Positions 5,581 through 6,945 of a stretch of 6,945 nucleotides of DNA are shown here, in pieces (position 1 is the stretch's first letter; every line of letters starts with the position of its first letter). Origin of the DNA: an uncultured Filifactor sp. (lineage in GTDB: Bacteria > Bacillota > Clostridia > Peptostreptococcales > Filifactoraceae); contig CAMYCP010000067.1 in assembly GCA_947254385.1 (NCBI GenBank), positions 1 through 6,945 on the forward strand, written 5' to 3'. Both the position numbers and the translations under genes were made by a program. Under the pieces are notes generated by a model, which saw only the letters and a program-made list of their open reading frames with translations, was not told the origin of the DNA and ran no database searches.

Positions 5581-6897
5581 TTATTCTATAACGGACAACA
5601 TTACCGCAAGGTAAAACGGCAGAGAAAATATATCCGTGAATTTTTCGTAAATTACGGAGTTTTCTTTTTCGGGTTCGTTCAAAAGTTCCTGTATGTTTTT
5701 GTAAAAAGAGTACACCAAAAATAAAGACAACGGATAATTTTTACTTTTTTCACTGAAGATTGATGTTATTTTTTCGGATAAATCAAACTCTTTATTTTTT
5801 ATCTCTGACAAAAAGTCGGTAAATTCAGTTTTGTTCTTGGATGATATATCCGTTAAAAATTGTGAAAAAGCAACGGATATGGCTGTTTTGAGTTCATATA
5901 GCGTGTATTTTCTTGTCGGGTCAATTTGAAACATTTCAGACAAGAGTTCGATTAAAAGCAGGATATTTCTCGTTTCTTCTTCAAAGTCCAAGTCTCGTAA
6001 TTTAAGGTAAGGAGAGTAGATTTTAAATATTTTATCAGGAGAGATTTTACGCAGAAGTTTTTGAAATTCGCCGGTTATACTGTAAATTCCGGTTTCATCG
6101 GTTATGGCATATATAGTTCCTTTTACTTTGCCCAGGGTTTTAAGACCGTCCATATAACCTAAATTCAGGTTTCTAAGTGAAAGTGTGCCGTCGGTAAAGT
6201 AAAATGACCCTAAATCCCATTGTGATTGAATTAAGACGACTTTTGCCTCATCTCCTTTGTAAGGGCGCATACCGATAATTTTCGGCAATTTGGTTTTACT
6301 TCTAAGTTCTATGCTATATATTGTGGTTGCACCTTTATCAGCCGCCATGTTTTCGGGGCGGTTATCCATATAGCCGCCGTCTATAAATTTTTTGCCGTCC
6401 ATTTCGTTGTATTTAAGTGCCGGAAAGATTGAGGCACTGGATAGTATATATTCGCTGAGTTTTCCTTTAGGGATTTCTTCTTTAAACAGGCGTAAAGGTT
6501 TAAAATCCGGAACTTCTACCGTTACTATGCCGTATTCTATTTTACTGTCACGTATTTTATTTTCATCTATATTTTCATCCAAAAAATTTTTAAGCCGCTC
6601 GGTGGAGATACCTTTTTGTTCGATAGCCTCACCTGTTATGGTTATAGCCGCCTCAAGTTTGCCGGATTTATTTTCTTTTTCCAAGCCCAAGAGTGTAGCT
6701 GAGTCCATATTTTCCCATATTTCCCACGCTTTTTTCAAATCGCCCTGTACTATTAAAGCTCCGTTAAACGCACCGATTGAAGTGCCGGTAACTATATCGG
6801 GTTCTATGCCGTTTTCATGAAACGCACGCCAAACTCCGATTTGATATGCGCCTTTGGCACCTCCTCCCGCTAAAACAAAAGCAATTTTATCTTTCAT
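5581..6897 (-). CDS. Patatin-like phospholipase family protein
   Basis: This is a 438-residue protein with an N-terminal patatin domain, a serine acyl hydrolase fold with a Ser-Asp dyad. The oxyanion-hole motif is GGGAKG at 11-16, the nucleophile is Ser40 in GTSIG (38-42), and the catalytic Asp is Asp173 in DGG (173-175), followed by YMDNRP. All catalytic parts are present, so it should be active on lipid acyl esters; the actual substrate is unknown. There is no signal peptide or clear membrane segment, so it is probably cytoplasmic, acting at the inner membrane face. The family's usual later block is visible near 224-255 (DLGSFYF...LNLGYMDGLKTLG). The C-terminal part from about 285 is a mainly helical region I do not recognise. 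The ATG at 6897 follows AGGAGG (6906-6911 on the + coordinates) by eight bases. It is convergent with clpC and apparently a separate single-gene unit. Confidence 0.93.
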   Translation of the reverse strand: MKDKIAFVLAGGGAKGAYQIGVWRAFHENGIEPDIVTGTSIGAFNGALIVQGDLKKAWEIWENMDSATLLGLEKENKSGKLEAAITITGEAIEQKGISTERLKNFLDENIDENKIRDSKIEYGIVTVEVPDFKPLRLFKEEIPKGKLSEYILSSASIFPALKYNEMDGKKFIDGGYMDNRPENMAADKGATTIYSIELRSKTKLPKIIGMRPYKGDEAKVVLIQSQWDLGSFYFTDGTLSLRNLNLGYMDGLKTLGKVKGTIYAITDETGIYSITGEFQKLLRKISPDKIFKIYSPYLKLRDLDFEEETRNILLLIELLSEMFQIDPTRKYTLYELKTAISVAFSQFLTDISSKNKTEFTDFLSEIKNKEFDLSEKITSIFSEKSKNYPLSLFLVYSFYKNIQELLNEPEKENSVIYEKFTDIFSLPFYLAVMLSVIE

Positions 6898-6905
6898 AAT
6901 CAGTT

Positions 6906-6939
6906 CCTCCTATATTATTTAAAAAATAGAAATAGTATA
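6906..6939 (-). promoter_or_regulatory. Promoter -10 and ribosome site of the patatin gene
   Basis: Read on the - strand, TATACT (6934-6939) is a good -10 box and AGGAGG (6906-6911) is a strong ribosome site eight bases before the ATG. The -35 would lie beyond the right edge of the window, so the promoter is only partly visible. Confidence 0.6.
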
Positions 6940-6945
6940 ATACTT

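Noticed and set aside
6392..6820. Open frame on the + strand opposite the patatin gene
   Set aside because: It is antisense to the catalytic patatin motifs, and its Ser/Ile-rich translation resembles no protein I know; a shadow of the real gene.

Overview
The window is an AT-rich, low-GC piece of a bacterial chromosome, most likely from a Firmicute of the class Clostridia. The evidence is a CtsR-controlled clpC operon with a good match to the CtsR operator, AGGAGG-type ribosome sites, AGA-rich arginine codons, and protein sequences resembling clostridial and bacillar homologues. Genus and species cannot be told. The first 37 bases are not genomic: they carry an Illumina Nextera read-1 adapter with the Tn5 mosaic end, so the left edge is a sequencing artefact and the real sequence starts at about base 38.

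Layout, left to right. Bases 38-218 are an AT-rich leader. Next is a tightly spaced pair on the + strand: a dihydrofolate reductase (219-713) and a short-chain dehydrogenase (717-1451) that resembles the YmfI family, which acts in elongation factor P modification. Bases 1452-1929 are a long non-coding gap. It holds a 16-bp direct repeat, some weak hairpins, and at its right end the promoter and CtsR operator of the next operon. That operon is ctsR (1930-2406), a shortened mcsA-like gene (2412-2864) and clpC (2885-5434), closed by a strong intrinsic terminator at 5438-5474. A patatin-like phospholipase gene (5581-6897) lies on the - strand, convergent with clpC, with its ribosome site and -10 box at the right edge.

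The centre of the window is a protein quality-control operon. CtsR is expected to repress its own operon by binding GTCAAA repeats just downstream of the -10 box, and heat or proteotoxic stress should release it. ClpC is the AAA+ unfoldase that feeds ClpP. The operon differs from the Bacillus arrangement ctsR-mcsA-mcsB-clpC in two linked ways: mcsB, the protein-arginine kinase gene, is absent between mcsA and clpC, and the McsA-like protein has only the first of the two zinc-binding cysteine groups. ClpC nonetheless keeps the glutamates that read phosphoarginine. ClpC also has about 34 extra residues between its two N-terminal repeats, part of them encoded by a 9-bp in-frame tandem repeat. I see no CRISPR array, tRNA, rRNA, insertion sequence or phage gene, and no clearly new multi-gene system. 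The most interesting points are the mcsB-less operon and the clpC minisatellite.
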